The position numbers were made by a program, and so were the translations under genes. From the NCBI RefSeq assembly GCF_038502225.1, contig NC_091300.1, forward strand, positions 45,269,188 to 45,333,187: a stretch of 64,000 nucleotides of DNA, written 5' to 3'. The notes under the pieces were generated by a model. The model saw only the letters and a program-made list of their open reading frames with translations, was not told the origin of the DNA and ran no database searches. Shown here piece by piece: positions 14,108 to 25,082 of the stretch (position 1 is its first letter; each line of letters starts with the position of its first letter). The DNA is from Cherax quadricarinatus. Its lineage: Eukaryota > Arthropoda > Malacostraca > Decapoda > Parastacidae.

Positions 14108-14366
14108 CGAAACCGTTTGAATCCACCCGAATTCGGCTAATCCAGACGAATCCAGTTTGTGGATCGCTGTATATTTTTAATAATCATCTTAACAGTATGT
14201 CTATCTGTATTGTATCTATTTGTTGTAATTATTGTTTGGGTGTTTGATGAGGGCACATAAAGCCCCATCAGTTAATGAAACCAGTCAGATATACCTTGTT
14301 ATCAACGAATCCGTTTGAATTCGGTCATTGGACGAATCCAGGCGAATCCAGATTAGTGGATCACTG
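14108..14366. repeat. Two diverged direct repeats upstream of LINE-B ORF1
   Basis: About 60 bp at 14108-14168 and about 60 bp at 14305-14366 share 'ccgtttgaat', 'cgaatccag' and 'gtggatc.ctg' in the same order and orientation, 196 bp apart. They could be 5' UTR monomers of LINE-B or a flanking duplication. Confidence 0.5.
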
Positions 14367-14378
14367 GGTGGTTTTGGA

Positions 14379-15393
14379 CTAGCTATTGAAAAGGACTACT
14401 CTCTTCTTAATCCCTTTCGTTTCTGTGTCCTCTTCCTCAGCTGCTGCTGTTCTGTTCTTGTTCTGTCGTGTTCTAGAAACACCCTCTTGTATGTCGATTC
14501 CTTCAGCCATGGTGTCTCTTGCATGATCCTGTTCCTCGCCATTTCTCTCTTGAAAATTAGTTTGACTGGCCGATTTCTCTCCTTCAGGAACCTTTCCTAT
14601 TCTCTGAAAATTTAATATCTTGGTCATATCCTCCTTGCCAATGTCTTTGATAATGTTTTTAATCTCCTGATTTTCTTGCTGCCACCTTTCATTGTGTGTC
14701 CTCCCTTCGCTCTCCCAAAGGCCATGACTTTGTCAATGGTCCAAGTCGGACCGAAACGTCGTCGTAAGCTTCTCTCTTTTATGTGCGGGTAATTTGTATA
14801 TCGTTCTAGTCACGGTATTGTGCCTTTTTTGTTATTTAGCCATGAATAAACACTGACTTCTCCCTCCCCTCCTCCCACTGCCTTTTCCTCTGTCTCTGGG
14901 TCCCATTTGTTCATAGCCATTGCCTCACTTATTTTTTCCTGTAACTCTTGGTGGTATGGTCGTGCCTCTGCATGGGACCTGTCACATTTTCTACCTTCTA
15001 CCCCTTCACTTATTGCTATCCCTGCTCCTAATAGCTCTTCCCCTACATTCCTTGGCCTTGCTTTGTGGACTGACAGGGCCTTAGTGAAAGCCTTGTCTTC
15101 TTGCTTTCCACTGGGCTCCTTGTTTAATAGGGGTGTACCTGCTTCAGATGCCTTGTCTCCTCTGGGCAGTAGCCCAGTAACTCGCTTCAGCATATTTACC
15201 TCATATTCTAGGACTCATATCCTGGCTTCTGCAGTTTTAGCTTGCGACTCCAATTTCTTCTTCTCTGTCTCCATCCTTTTCATTATTTTCACAGTCTTGT
15301 TTCACCCTTTTACATTGCTCTTCCATCCATTCTGCTTTACCAGGACCATCTGCCTCTGATCCCTTGAGCCTTCGACTTCCCCTCTGAGTACCC
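14379..15393 (-). pseudogene. LINE-AC ORF1, frameshifted and interrupted
   Basis: The minus-strand start is near 15393 (MGTQRGSRRLKGSEADGPGK), about 40 bp inside the (TG)n tract. The next part is Lys/Glu-rich and alternates between two frames (KMETEKKKLESQ, then 15193-14810 MLKRVTGLLPRGDKASEAG), suggesting a coiled coil. It is interrupted at about 14703-14830 by a Penelope-like scrap and continues at 14627-14379 (TKILNFQRIGKVPEG). I recognise no catalytic motif; the position 5' of the endonuclease makes it the ORF1 gag-like protein by inference. Confidence 0.5.
14703..14830 (+). mobile_element. Penelope-like terminal fragment with hammerhead-like hairpin
   Basis: It contains the hairpin GGTCC-AAGTC-GGACC (14738-14752) followed directly by GAAAC (14753-14757), the layout of hammerhead stem II plus the GAAA box. 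The upstream CTGATGA box is absent (TTGTCAAT instead). A 22-bp match lies inverted at 18268-18289. Hammerhead motifs are known in the terminal repeats of Penelope-like elements. Assignment is tentative. Confidence 0.4.
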
Positions 15394-15431
15394 ATTATTT
15401 TATTTTATTTATTTGATTTATTTAAGTTTTG

Positions 15432-15432
<1 letters not shown>

Positions 15433-15482
<50 letters not shown>

Positions 15483-15549
15483 TGTGTATTAGTGTGTGTG
15501 TGTGTGTATTTGTATGTGTTTATTTGTGTGTGTGTGTATATGTGTGTGG
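15433..15549. repeat. (TG)n microsatellite joining two LINE-AC copies
   Basis: Pure (TG)n at 15433-15480 becomes impure TG/TAT-rich to 15549. On its left is the ORF1 end of LINE-AC copy 2 and on its right the 3' end of copy 3, so the tract is both tail and junction. Confidence 0.9.
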
Positions 15550-17803
15550 TTGCAGGAGTCAAGTCACAGCTCCTGGCCCTGCCTCTACACTGATATCTAC
15601 TAGGTCCACTCTCTACCTGCTCCATGAGTTTTATCAAGCTTCGTCTTAAAACTATGTATGGATCCTGCCTCCACTACGTCACTTTCCAGACTATTCCACT
15701 TCCTGACAACTCTGTGACTGAAGAAATACTTCCTAATATTCCTTCGACTCATCTGAGTCGTCAACTTCCAATTGTGACCCCATGTTTCTGTGTCCCATCT
15801 CTGAAATATCCTGTCTTTGTCCACTTTGTCAATTCCTCGCAGTATTTTATATGTCATTATCATGTCTCCCCCGACCCTCCTATCCTCCAGTGTAGTCAGG
15901 CCGATTTCCCTTAATTTTTCTTCGTAGGCCATTCCCCTTAGCTCTGGGACTAGTCTTGTTGCAAACCTTTGCACTTTCTCTAATTTATTGATGAGCTTGA
16001 CCATGTGTGGTTCCAGACTGGTGCTGCATACTCTAATATGGGCCTGATGCAAACTGTGTACAGAGTCTTGAATGATTCCTTACTGAGGTATCGGAACACT
16101 ATTCTTAGGTGTGCCGGGAGCCCATATACTGCAGCAGTTATCTGGTTGATGTGAGCCTCAGGAGATGCATTCAATATTATACTCATCCCAGGATCCATTT
16201 TCTTGAGGCTTTCAGTCGTTGGCCACCTAGCATATACTGTGTCTGCGGTCTACTTGACCATTCCTGATTTTTGTGACTTTGTATTTGGCAGGGTTAAATT
16301 AAAGAAGTCAGTTGCTGGACCAGGCTTGCAGCCTGTCCAGGTTTCTTTGTAGTCTGACCTGATCCTCGTCAGATTTAATTCTCCTAATTAATTTCAAATC
16401 TGCAGACAGGAACACTTCCGAGTCTTTCCCTACCGTCATGTCATTCACATATACCAAGAACAGCACTGGTCCTAGGATTGCACCCTGTGGCACCCCATCT
16501 CATCACAAGAGCCCACTCTGACACCTAGTCACACATGACTCGTTGCCTCCCTGTCAGGTATTCTCTGATCCATTGCAGTACCTTTCCTGTTATGCATGCT
16601 TGATTCTCTAACTTCTACACTAATCTCTTGTGAGGAACTGTGTCGAAGGTCTCTTGCAGTCCAAGAAAATGCAGTCTACCCACCCCTCTCGTGTCTTCCG
16701 TTACCTTGTTATAAAACTCCAGAAGGTTTGTGACACAGGATTTCCCTTCCCTGAAACCGTGCTGGTTGTTGTTTATAAGCTTGTTCCTTTCTAGATGCTC
16801 CACCACTTTCCTTCTATAATCTCCATGACTTTGCATACTATACAGGTCAGTGACACTGGTCTGTAGCTTAATGCCTCGGGTCTGTTTCCTTTCTTAAAAT
16901 TCGGGACTACATTTGCCGTCTTCCATACCTCAGTTGCCCAGTTTCAATGGATGCGTTGAAGATTTTTGTTAGTGGCATACACACACTCTCTGCTCCCTCT
17001 CTAAGGACTCATGGAGATATGTAGTCCAGTCCCACTGCCTTTGATGTATCAAGTTCACATGGCAGCTTATTTGTCTCCTCCTTGGTTGTGTGTATTTAAT
17101 CCAGAGCTTGTTGGTATATCCCCTGTTGGAGTACCCCCCTATTCTGGCTTCCCAAAGTCCTTCCTGATTCCTCTTTGAATATTTTTTTTAAATCTCATAT
17201 TGAGCACCTCACATACTTCTTGGTCGTTTCTTTTGAACTCCCCACTTTCCTTCTTCAACCTGATTACCTGGTTCTTGACTGTTTTTCTCCTGATGTGGCT
17301 ATACAACAGCTTCGAGTCAGACTTGACTTTCGATGCTATGTCGTTTTCATATTGTCGCTGAGCCTCCCTTCTCATCTGTGCATATTCGTTTCTGGCTCTT
17401 CGATTAATATCTCTATTTTCCTGGGTCCTTAGTGTTCTGTACTTTTTCTATTCTCTAGTGTACTTAATTTTTACCTCCCTACACTTTTGGGCGAATCAAG
17501 GGCTCGTTCTGGTCTAACTATTATTTCTGTTGCCCTTAGGAACAAACCTCTCCCCTACTTCTTTGCATTTTGTTGTCATGTAGTCCATTTCGTTTACTGA
17601 TTTTCCTACCAATTCTCTTTATCACTGAACCTCTTACAGGAAGTTCCTCATGTCTGTGTAGTCTTCCCTTTTATAGTTTGGCTTCTCCCACCCTATTTCT
17701 GCTTCCCTCTCCACTTCTAGATCTACTGTGTATTCAAAGCTCAGACCCACGTGATCACTAGCTCCGAAGGGCCCTTTGTATGTGATATTCTTGATGTCTG
17801 AAC

Positions 17804-17808
<5 letters not shown>
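15550..17808 (-). mobile_element. LINE-AC copy 3, 5'-truncated in the endonuclease
   Basis: It begins with the family 3' end ('ggttgcaggagtcaagtcacagctcctgg'). It continues with the C-terminal RT region (16052-15600, LEKVQRFATRLVPELRGMAYEEKLREIGLTTLEDRR read in parts), the RT core (16493-16308 with PQGAILGPVLFLVYVNDM and a damaged SADLKL box; 16836-16615 with QHGFREGKSCVTNLLEF) and the linker (17375-17139). It ends in the endonuclease at 17808 (ASDHVGLSFEYTVDLE just inside), exactly at a (TG)n tract. Several frameshifts are present. Confidence 0.8.
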
Positions 17809-17870
<62 letters not shown>

Positions 17871-17920
17871 TGTATACTCACCTGTATGTGGTTGCAGGGG
17901 TCGAATCACAGCTCCTGGCT
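17809..17920 (-). mobile_element. (TG)n tract plus minimal LINE-AC 3' end (copy 4)
   Basis: Pure (TG)n at 17809-17860 is followed by 'taagagagagtgtatactcacc' and the family 3' end 'ggttgcaggggtcgaatcac', stopping at about 17920. Only about 60 bp of element body remain, an extreme 5' truncation. Confidence 0.7.
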
Positions 17921-17944
17921 TTTGGTACAATATCGAACAAGAAA

Positions 17945-18200
17945 GTGGAGTAAAAATTAGAGGCGCAGATGGGAATAAGAGAAAAGGCACTACATTGGAT
18001 CAAGGAATACCTAAGAGGAAAGAAACGACTAATGATTGTCCGAAAAGAGGTGTCGGCATGTGTGCATGTGACTAGTGGGGTTCCACAAGGATCTGTATTA
18101 GGGCTAGTACTACTACTTGTAAACGTGAACGACCTGAAGGAAGGGTCATTCAGAGATATCTCTGTTTGTAGCTGATGTGAATTAATAAGAACGGGTGAGG
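17945..18200 (+). pseudogene. Reverse transcriptase relic, plus strand, LINE-AC-related
   Basis: The 17969-18175 frame reads ALHWIKEYLRGKKRLMIV, then VTSGVPQGSVLG and VNVNDLKEG. It parallels the LINE-AC RT (ALQWIKEYLTGRQQRVMV, VTSGVPQGSVLG, VYVNDMTEG) but is diverged and on the opposite strand to its neighbours. It is probably an older subfamily insertion. Confidence 0.7.
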
Positions 18201-18748
18201 ACTTGGGAAGACCGTGAAGCAATACACAAATAACTCACACTTAAGACAGTAAAAAAACGATGCATCAGTCCGACTTGGACCATTGACAAGGGAAGAAGGC
18301 TAGAATATATACCATAGGTGGCGGGAAAAGGACGTAGAGGTAGTGGTAGTGGAAGCAGAAGTAGTGATGGTAGTAGTATTGAAAGTGTAAGTAGCGATTG
18401 AAGCAACGGTAGTTAAAGTAGTAATAGTGGTTGATTGAAGGCAGTAAAAGTATAAGTGGGAAACTAGGGAAAAATTATGGTAGATAATGAAGAAATAGTA
18501 GTAGCAGCGGTGGTAGTGTATAAAAACGAGAACAGAGGAGCACTGCAGGAGAGATTCGTCCACGGGCATAGAACAAAATACCCTGAAAGACAAAAACCCC
18601 GACGGGACAGAACCTACCAAGGCAGAAGACAAAAAGAAGCAACGGAAATACAAGAAAGGTGAAGCGTTAATGAGAGGACTCGGCAAAGGTCAGGTCATAT
18701 CACGAGTATTCTCAGTTTAGAGCATTTTACCACGTACAGAGAAAGGCA

Positions 18749-18779
<31 letters not shown>

Positions 18780-18840
18780 CCAGGACTAAGATTCATGTTA
18801 GGAAAGTTGTGTATAAGGGATGCTTATAATTTTGTAATAT
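18201..18840. other. No gene; Penelope-like scrap, GTA-rich tract and (GA)n
   Basis: 18268-18289 is the inverted match to the Penelope-like hairpin at 14730-14751. 18330-18430 is rich in GTAGTGGTAG-type triplets. 18756-18779 is (GA)n. No coding signal is recognised; the minus frame 18686-18300 is low-complexity Thr/Ser/Phe. Confidence 0.6.
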
Positions 18841-19006
18841 TTTAAACTTAAGATTTAATCTAAGTCTGCCCGAAATGCCTAGCCATGCTAGGTGTTCTAG
18901 TGGTACACTCTGTAATTATTATTTTACTACATGTAAACCACACAATAACCAAATTCTGTAAACTCAGCATTGTAATCCTTATAGAGAATAAACTTTGAAT
19001 TTGAAT
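18841..19006 (+). mobile_element. Dispersed 150-bp repeat with AATAAA-type 3' end, copy 1
   Basis: It shares with 31786-31950, in the same orientation, 'aatctaagtctgc.cgaaatgcctagccatgctagg', 'catgtaaaccac' and the end 'atagagaataaact'. It contains the small hairpin CCTAGC-CAT-GCTAGG. The end 'aataaactttgaatttgaa' looks like a retroposon tail with a polyadenylation signal and a short TTTGAA repeat. Family unknown; possibly a SINE or a LINE 3' end. Confidence 0.6.
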
Positions 19007-19145
19007 CTCTAACCTGACAGAAAAGAGCATTGTTAGTGTCGAGAAGTCTAACACTTCTTTTGTGCTCTTTATTTATGTCAAAAAGAGAGTGGCCAGTTTT
19101 AGAAAAGTATTGGGAGTACAAAGGAACAGAAAATGGAGTAGACAC
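18999..19145 (-). pseudogene. Penelope-like GIY-YIG endonuclease fragment
   Basis: The minus frame reads YSQYFSKTGHSL, then KEHKRSVRLLDTNNALFCQVRDSN. This follows the GIY-YIG domain pattern of Penelope-like elements: a YIG-x-TGRSL-like segment (here YFSKTGHSL), then the EHK..V..-xx-NNAL-F-x-H-xRD segment. The YIG residues are mutated. It is cut at its 3' side by the dispersed repeat at 18841-19006. Identification rests on motif recognition alone. Confidence 0.55.
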
Positions 19146-19421
19146 CGGCAGTATCAGTGGCAGAAGTATGAACTAAATTGTCTAAAAGTAAGTGTGATAT
19201 CACTTTTATTTCGCTCGTAACTCGAGAACGCCTCATCCAATCGCTTTCAATTTCTCAACATTCGTCTCTCGACCTGCGGGGAGAGAGGACGCTTCTACAG
19301 TTTCTCTTGCACGCCACCTGCTGAGGAAAACATAGCATTAGCACCAAGATGGCGGACCGAATGAACCGGCGCATAAATACTGTGCATTGAGCTGGTTAGA
19401 GGATCTTTAAGCAGCGCCACG

Positions 19422-20535
19422 ATGAACGTTCTCCTGCCAAGCATTATCAGGGACTGTTATGGCATCCCCAATGAAGAGTTGTATGGTGTGGCACTGAATG
19501 GTATGTCAAGGGTCTTCGTGACGTTTATGAGGGCTGACTTCTGCTCTACCATCGTCGACGAATTTCAAGAAAGGAGGATGAGTATCAATTCGGCACTGGA
19601 AGTATGCTTGCATGATGTGTCTAAGTATTTTACTTGGGTGAAGGTATGGAATGTATCTTTTGAGGCAACAGCATACAGCCTACAAGATGTGTTCATTGGT
19701 TATGGGACTGTACACTCGGCGAGCATGGGAATGTGGAGGGACGGCCCCTACGAGGGGATGCATGAAGGATCCTTCACACTGAAAATGACCCTGAGGAGGC
19801 CGATACCATCATATGTCACATTGCATAGCCATAAAACAGGTTTTTGTACACTATGCGGGGCAGAGGAAGACATGCCGTTTATGTGACTTATGAGCACATG
19901 GCGGCACAATGCCCCAGGAGACAGGGCCCTAGGGGTCAAGAGAAAGCTTCTGAAGACACGCAGAAGCCGTGGACGTTATGACAGGTGAAGTGGAAAGCCG
20001 GGGTAAGGGCCTATGGAGTGAGGAGATCGATAGAGCGGAGGTGGTTTTGGAGACGTGTTATACTACCAGTGGAAACGGGGGGGTGAGGGAATATCGCTGT
20101 CAGACAGACCGTTAGGTACTACAGATTCAGCTTCAGAAGGGATTTTGGAGGCTGTGCTGAAGGATTTTTTGGAAGAGCTGGAGCATGGTGTGGAAGGTGA
20201 TTTGAGGTTAAGTGATGGACAAACAGAAACGGGGTAAGGAAGACTTGGGTGAGGTTCGAATGGAGAGCAATGTGGTGGTGGAGGTCCATCAAGAAGATGT
20301 GGTTGAAGAAGATATGTGTGTAGAGGGTAGCTCCCGCAAGAGATCAGTGGGGGCATCAGACATGGACGAAGTCCTCACACCAGCGCAGAGGCCTGGGAAG
20401 AAGATTTGGGCAGCTGTGGTAGAAACGGCGAGACCGGGAGGAGGGGGGGGGGCAATGGGAAGGTCGGCGGGAATGGTCAGGGAGGGGTTGGAGGGCAGGA
20501 ACGAGGGATTGATAGAGATGGACCGAGACCTATGA
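19422..20535 (+). pseudogene. Tx1-like ORF1: gag-like protein with CCHC zinc knuckle
   Basis: The first frame (19422-19886) runs MNVLLPSIIRDCYGIPNEELYG and contains GTVHSASMGMWRDGPYEGM, ending near the zinc knuckle. The knuckle is split by one indel around 19880-19890: CRLC in one frame, then EHMAAQCPRR in the next. Together these give the C-x2-C-x4-H-x4-C spacing of a retroelement RNA-binding knuckle. The C-terminal part continues in other frames with acidic (20160-20237) and Gly/Arg-rich (20395-20530) stretches. ORF1p would bind element RNA. Confidence 0.65.
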
Positions 20536-20593
20536 AAGGAGGACCAAGTAAGCCTCAGCGGCATAGGGGTAAGCCGCCATTCTTGTAAAAATT

Positions 20594-23500
20594 CAGGTGT
20601 GTAACTTTCAATGTAAACGGTCTTAAAACCGAGGTCAAGAGGGTATGGTTAGAATGGGTTTTAGGGAGATTTAGTATTGATGGCTATTTTTTGGAGGAAC
20701 ATAACCATAGGTTAGGATGCAAGTTGTTGTTGAAAGGTTATAGGTTGTTTACCAGTGATGCTTTGAGGTTGAAAGGAGGTGTGGCTGTGGCGGTAAAGGA
20801 GACCAGTCCTTTGCGTATCCTGGGTTGGGAGGAGGGGGAGTGGGAGGGTTGTCAGGGTAGATGGGTTTTGGGGGGCCAGGAGGGTTAGTTTTGTAGGTGT
20901 GTACATGCCAGCAGCTAGTAACGCTAGAGTCAAGGTGGATTTTGTACGCGATGTTCTGGTATATCACTTGCGAGGTTTACCTGCTATTACGGTGATTGGT
21001 GGGGATTGGAATTGTGTCATTAGGAATGGTGATGTGGTTCCGAGGGGGGTGGGTTGTGTTTTGGGGGTTCTGAGAGATGTTTTGCGAGATGTTGGAGTGG
21101 TAGATGTGGTGGGGAGTAGGGGATATGGAGTGGAGCACACTTTTATTCGTAGGGGATATGAGGCACTGTTAGATAGGATTTATGTTAGGCAGGGAATAGG
21201 TGTGGAGAGGGTGAAGACTATCGATGTGGGTTTTTCTGATCATCGTGCTGTTATAGCAGATTTGAGGGTAGATGGCACAGTGAGAGTTTATGCGGGATAC
21301 TGGAAATTGAATGTGAGGCTACTTAGGGATGAGGGTGACGCTACAGGATTTGAAGATTGGTGGAAATCCTTTTGGGAGACTAGAAATATGGAGATGGATT
21401 TGCTGGATTGGTGGGAAATGAGGGCTAAAGTTGGAATCGCGGATTTTTTTTTAAAGCACGGGGTAAGGAGATGGCGAGGTGGAGCTATGGTCTACAAAAT
21501 TATCTTGAAGGTCAGTTAAATGACTGTTATGCAGAGGAACGGGTGGGGCAGAGTGAGGACATGGAACGTTTGTGAAATAGGTTGGCAGAAATTCACAATG
21601 AAAGATTTGAGGCAATTAGAGTTAGGGCGGGGTTGGAGGATGTTTTAAGGTGGGATAGGCCATCGGGTTTTGTACTAAGGAGGTTTAAGGAACGGCAGGC
21701 GAAAACCACCTTGGCGTATATTGAGGCAGGTACGGGTAGGGGGGGTGGCTTTGAGGAGGGTCGAGGTCTCTCCACCACGGAAAATATTAGTTTGTATGCC
21801 GATTTTTGGTTTAGGGAGAAATGGAGGAGGGTTGGCGCAGGAGTGGGTGAGGGACGTTTTGGGGATGAAGGGTTTAATAGGGTATTAAATGAGCAGGACA
21901 GTGACAGACTCGAGAGTAGTATTAGTGTAGCGGAGGTGGAGGAGGCAGTTTTTGGGCTGTGCCAGGGTAAAACCCCAGGCATAGATGGCATACCAAACGA
22001 TTTTTATAGGTGTCATTGGGGGAGTGTACAGCATTGTCTGGTGGGAGTTTAGAATTGTATGTTAAGTAGTGGGAGGATGGGAAAATCGCAAAGAAGGAGT
22101 GTCACGGTTTTAGTGCCCAAAAAGAAGGAATGCCGAGTTTTGAATGATTACCGTGCGATTACGTTAATGTGCTCGGATTACAAGATTTTTGCTAAGATTT
22201 TGGGCAACAGAATGAGGAAAGTGTTGGGTTTAGTGTTACATAGGGGGCAGTTGGGAATTCCGGGGAGAAGGATGAGGGATGGACATGGTTTTATTAAGGA
22301 TTTTCTAGAGTTGTACGGGAGGGGGAATACTAGGTTTAGATTGGGAGAATACATATGATTGCGTGGAGAGATTTCTTAGGGGTTTTCTTAGAGAGGTTGG
22401 GGTTTCGGGAGGGGGTAGTGAGGTGGGTGAACACCCTGTATGCTGCGGCGGAGGTGAGGGTACAGGTCAATGGGAGGTTGGGTGAAAGTGTACCAATGGA
22501 GAGAGGTTTGAGGTAGGGTTGCCCGCTGTCGCAGCTGCTCTTTGCGTGTGTGCAGAATCCTTTTTACGAGTCTGTTGAGAGGGTGATGGACAAACAGGAG
22601 ATGGAGGGGGGGTGCAAAGGGGGCATCGTTGGGTATGTGGATGATACTACTGTTTTGCTATGGGGTAAGGAGGAGTTAAGGAGGGTGGGTAGAGTGATTC
22701 AGATGTTTGGAATGAATATGGGGATGCGAGTTAATAGGATGAAATCAAGGTTACTAGAGGTGGGTAATTGGATAGGGGATGGCTTGGGGATGGGGTTAGG
22801 ATGGACAGTGGTTGACAGAATCAGGGTATGTGGGATATGGTATATGGCGGAGGTGCAGGCATGCAGAAGGGTAAATTCGGAGTCTGTCACGGGTAAGGTT
22901 TTAAGTAGACTTGGAGGTTTAAGTGCGAGGGACCTAGCTTTACATCAGAGGGTAGTGGTGGTAAATTCACTTGTCTATAGGGGGGTGGCAGAGGTTTTTC
23001 CCTTAGAGGTAGAAGACATTGTGGAAATGTAGAGGAGGGTGCTGAAGTTTGTGTGGGGATTTGGGAGGGCATGGTTAAGCAAGGAGGTAGTTATGACGGA
23101 TGTTCGAAGAGGGGGTATAGGTTTGTTGCCTTTAGGACTGAGAGTAATGGCTATATATATCAAGTGGAGGTATATGAGGGAAGGGGGTGTGAGGGGCGCT
23201 AAAGTAGGAAGAGTTATGGAGGAAGCACGTAAATGGTGGAGTGGGAAGGAATTGAGGTTTTGTGAAGATATGTTGAGATTTTTATTGACAGTGCAACAGG
23301 TGGATAACATCAAAGTGAAAAGGTTGGTGAGGGTAGTGAAAGGTCAGGGAATTATGCAAGGGGTAGCCGTGTATCCAACGTATGATTGGGGGTTATTTGG
23401 AAAGATTTTAGTAAGCTTAGGATACCGGCTAGAGTAAGAGAATTAGTGTATCGTTTCATCATGGGGATTCTGGACTCCAAGGAGGTGTTACTTTGTATGG

Positions 23501-23898
23501 GGTTTGTGGAAGAGGCTTTTTGTCAGTTTTGTGGTGATGTTGAAACGGCGTTTCATGTGGTCTTTTGTACCTCCTTGGAGGGGGTAAGATCGTGGATGGG
23601 TGGGGTTATCAGATTGTTGGGGAGGAGGGGTCGTTTGCCGCTTTTAATGGCTTTACTACTAGATGTAAGGGGAGTGCCTAGGGATGTTGGAAGGGCTACA
23701 ATGTATATCATAGCAGATTATCTGGATATCTCATGGGGAATGAGGGGATTAAGGGGTGATACGAGGACAAAAGCGTTGGCGGCTAGATTCTATAGGACGA
23801 AGTGTAGGAATATGCTGGTTTATGGGGCGTCCTGGGGAAAAAGTTTCCCGGAAGGTTATAGGAACCTCACTGTGGGTTCCCTTTGTCGGGGTCCCTGA
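20594..23898 (+). pseudogene. Tx1-like ORF2: endonuclease-reverse transcriptase, multiply broken
   Basis: The endonuclease starts FRCVTFNVNGLKTE, with FLEEHNH as catalytic Glu, VIGGDWNCV, LLDRIYVR, FSDHRAVIADL and GYWKLNV. RT segments are KTPGIDGIPNDFY (about 21970), LNDYRAITLMCSDYKIFAKIL (22141-22200), a stop in place of Q or R in the GLRxGCPLS motif (22510-22530), and GYVDDTTVLLW (22630-22665), which keeps the catalytic YVDD. The C-terminus (23386-23898) has FCQFCGDVETAFHVVFC, a CCHC-like motif as in L1/Tx1 ORF2. At least five frame changes or stops occur. Confidence 0.75.
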
Positions 23899-25082
23899 GG
23901 ATGGACTTAGGGGTGGTCTCTTTATGGGGGGATGTAAAGGGGGGAGAGTTTTTTTTGTTTTCCTCTGGAGCTTATGTGGTGTGTAAGAGGAAGATAGTGA
24001 GAGTTAGGTATGGATGGTACACTATGTTTCACGAGAATGTTTGTCATAGTGAGATATAAGTGTAGCTTACAGGGTTAATTTTCTAAGCCTGATGGTTATG
24101 TTCACTGTGTAAAAAATTTCCTTGATAGCCAGGATACCGAGCCCTTAGGATCTCGTTTTTAAGTAATCAGTTTGGCAAGTTGGTTTCAACAAAAAATTTT
24201 CTGAGATACATGTCAGTTCTTTGGGAGCGGCAAAATACAGGGGCCTTATCCTTATTACTTATCTTGTATTATGTTTAACTTTTATTGTCTGCTGGAGGTT
24301 CTATGTGGAAAATTTTAAGTGTATGTATAGGTCTTGGGTCAATACCATGTTTATTACGGGGTTATACCAAAAAAATCTTGTGGACAAGATTTTCCGTTTA
24401 TATACATATGTGGGAGGTTTAATTTATGTATAGGGTTTGGTTTTAAACCCTTTTGATGTGCCGAGGTTTTTGTTATAAAAACTTGTTTTGGGTTATTTTA
24501 TTATTGTATGTTACATGTATGTTGTTCTGTTTTCTGTATCAGAATTATTGTATTTGAGGGTTTAACATATTAATAATATTAAAATACTGTTTCTCTATGG
24601 TTATTGTACATAAGGAATCATACGTTCCTTCCGAATTCCTATTGGTTAGGATATAATGTAACATAACTTAGGGTCTTTTTACTTTACTGACATGATATGT
24701 GTAGTACATATATTGTGTGTTAAAGGTGGTTATGGTTTTAGTCATGTGTGACAATTTCAACTTTAGTAACCTTGTGATGTTGTACATTTGTATGTTTTTG
24801 TTGTAATAGGTTATGACAGGTACTCATTTTATGTTGTTAAACCATGTAAAGTTTCAGTTTGGTGTGTTTTCTTTGGTTACAATGGCTTGGCGGCAACTAT
24901 TAATGACTGTTATACTTTAGTGAGGTTTGTCTTAGCGTGTATTGTTTGCTATAACAGGATATTGTTATAATACTTGTTACCTCCAGGAATAACCTGGTAC
25001 TAGTAGCACAGAAGACTGTTTGTATTCCTGTACAATTATTATGTATCTTTTGTACTTTCGTAAGGTTTTTAATAAAAAAAAA

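Larger units (their letters stand above)
11557..14378 (-). mobile_element. LINE-B: CR1-like element with PHD-finger ORF1, endonuclease missing
   Basis: The minus-strand element ends at 'ttctccaggtaaactccagg' (about 11557-11583). The 3' UTR has the block 'caggctgttactgctggccg', also found at 49125-49144. Above it lie RT (about 11764-13342), ORF1 (13342-14010) and about 370 bp of 5' flank or UTR. No endonuclease domain is visible between ORF1 and RT, so it is internally deleted. The 5' boundary is placed where LINE-AC-like sequence resumes (14379-14400) and is uncertain by tens of bases. Confidence 0.7.
19190..25082 (+). mobile_element. Tx1/L1-like non-LTR retrotransposon, plus strand
   Basis: A 5.9-kb element: 5' UTR from about 19190, ORF1 (19422-20535), ORF2 (about 20594-23898), then about 1.15 kb of AT/GT-rich 3' UTR ending in TTTTTAATAAAAAAAAAA (about 25064-25082). 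The poly(A) end, CCHC-bearing ORF1, GGDWN-type endonuclease and C-terminal CCHC fit the L1/Tx1 group. The coding strand is strongly G+T biased, unlike its neighbours. Many indels show it is dead. I could not identify a target duplication, and the 5' end is approximate. Confidence 0.75.
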
